Source: Loxodes magnus (taxonomy: Eukaryota > Ciliophora > Karyorelictea > Loxodida > Loxodidae). From it: a DNA stretch of 64,000 bases. The translations under genes and the position numbers were made by a program. Every line of letters begins with the position of its first letter. Within the stretch, counting starts at the first letter, position 1. The notes beneath the pieces were generated by a model that worked only from the letters and a program-made list of their open reading frames with translations, did no database searches and was not told the DNA's origin. The stretch is taken from positions 350,443-414,442 of the forward strand of contig CAMPDV010000260.1 of NCBI GenBank assembly GCA_946699065.1. The letters run 5' to 3'. Positions 1 to 64,000 of this stretch are shown here, piece by piece.

Positions 1-64000
<64,000 letters not shown>

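Overview
The whole 64 kb window is one uninterrupted head-to-tail tandem array of a 123-bp (41-codon) unit, about 520 copies, read on the + strand. Each unit encodes one WD40 beta-propeller blade: strand a as V-A-I-S-S-D, strand b as F-I-V-S-G-S, strand c as T-V-R-L-W-D, and a G-H dipeptide in the d-a loop. No other gene, RNA gene, mobile element, spacer or non-repeat sequence is visible, and neither end of the array lies in the window. About 21,300 codons are present, so the gene product, if real and single, exceeds 21,000 residues (roughly 74 seven-bladed propellers).

Under the standard code the frame is cut every few units by TAG, TAA or TGA, and no stretch exceeds 201 codons. These triplets fall only in a few fixed columns, and in each one the WD40 family predicts a sensible residue. 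TAG/TAA read as Gln gives SGSYDQTVRLWD and GHTNQVYAVA; TGA read as Trp gives GHTSHVWSVAIS and GHTSWVSSVAIS. The best reading is therefore a nuclear gene of a eukaryote in which all three stop codons also have sense meaning: a karyorelict ciliate (NCBI table 27) or Condylostoma-like heterotrich (table 28). A Blastocrithidia-type code (table 31, UAR = Glu) is possible. The genus cannot be named from the repeat alone.

Layout: 1-24,199 is a homogeneous zone of Tyr/Asp-type units with multi-unit higher-order repeats. 24,200-27,889 is rich in a Glu-to-Lys variant. 27,890-46,707 resembles the first zone. 46,708-53,841 is transitional, with islands of His-type units. 53,842-64,000 is a distinct His/Ala/Lys-type zone with more private substitutions, perhaps approaching the array edge. 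Unit length is 123 bp throughout except for two 122-bp units (11,040 and 38,714), each with a 1-base loss that shifts the frame.

Variation is concentrated in codons 15, 17, 37, 38, 40 and 41. In a WD40 blade these lie in or beside the b-c and d-a loops, on the ligand-binding top face. The rest of the unit is almost invariant, third positions included, so recent homogenization by unequal exchange or gene conversion is strong. No function can be assigned beyond a propeller scaffold.
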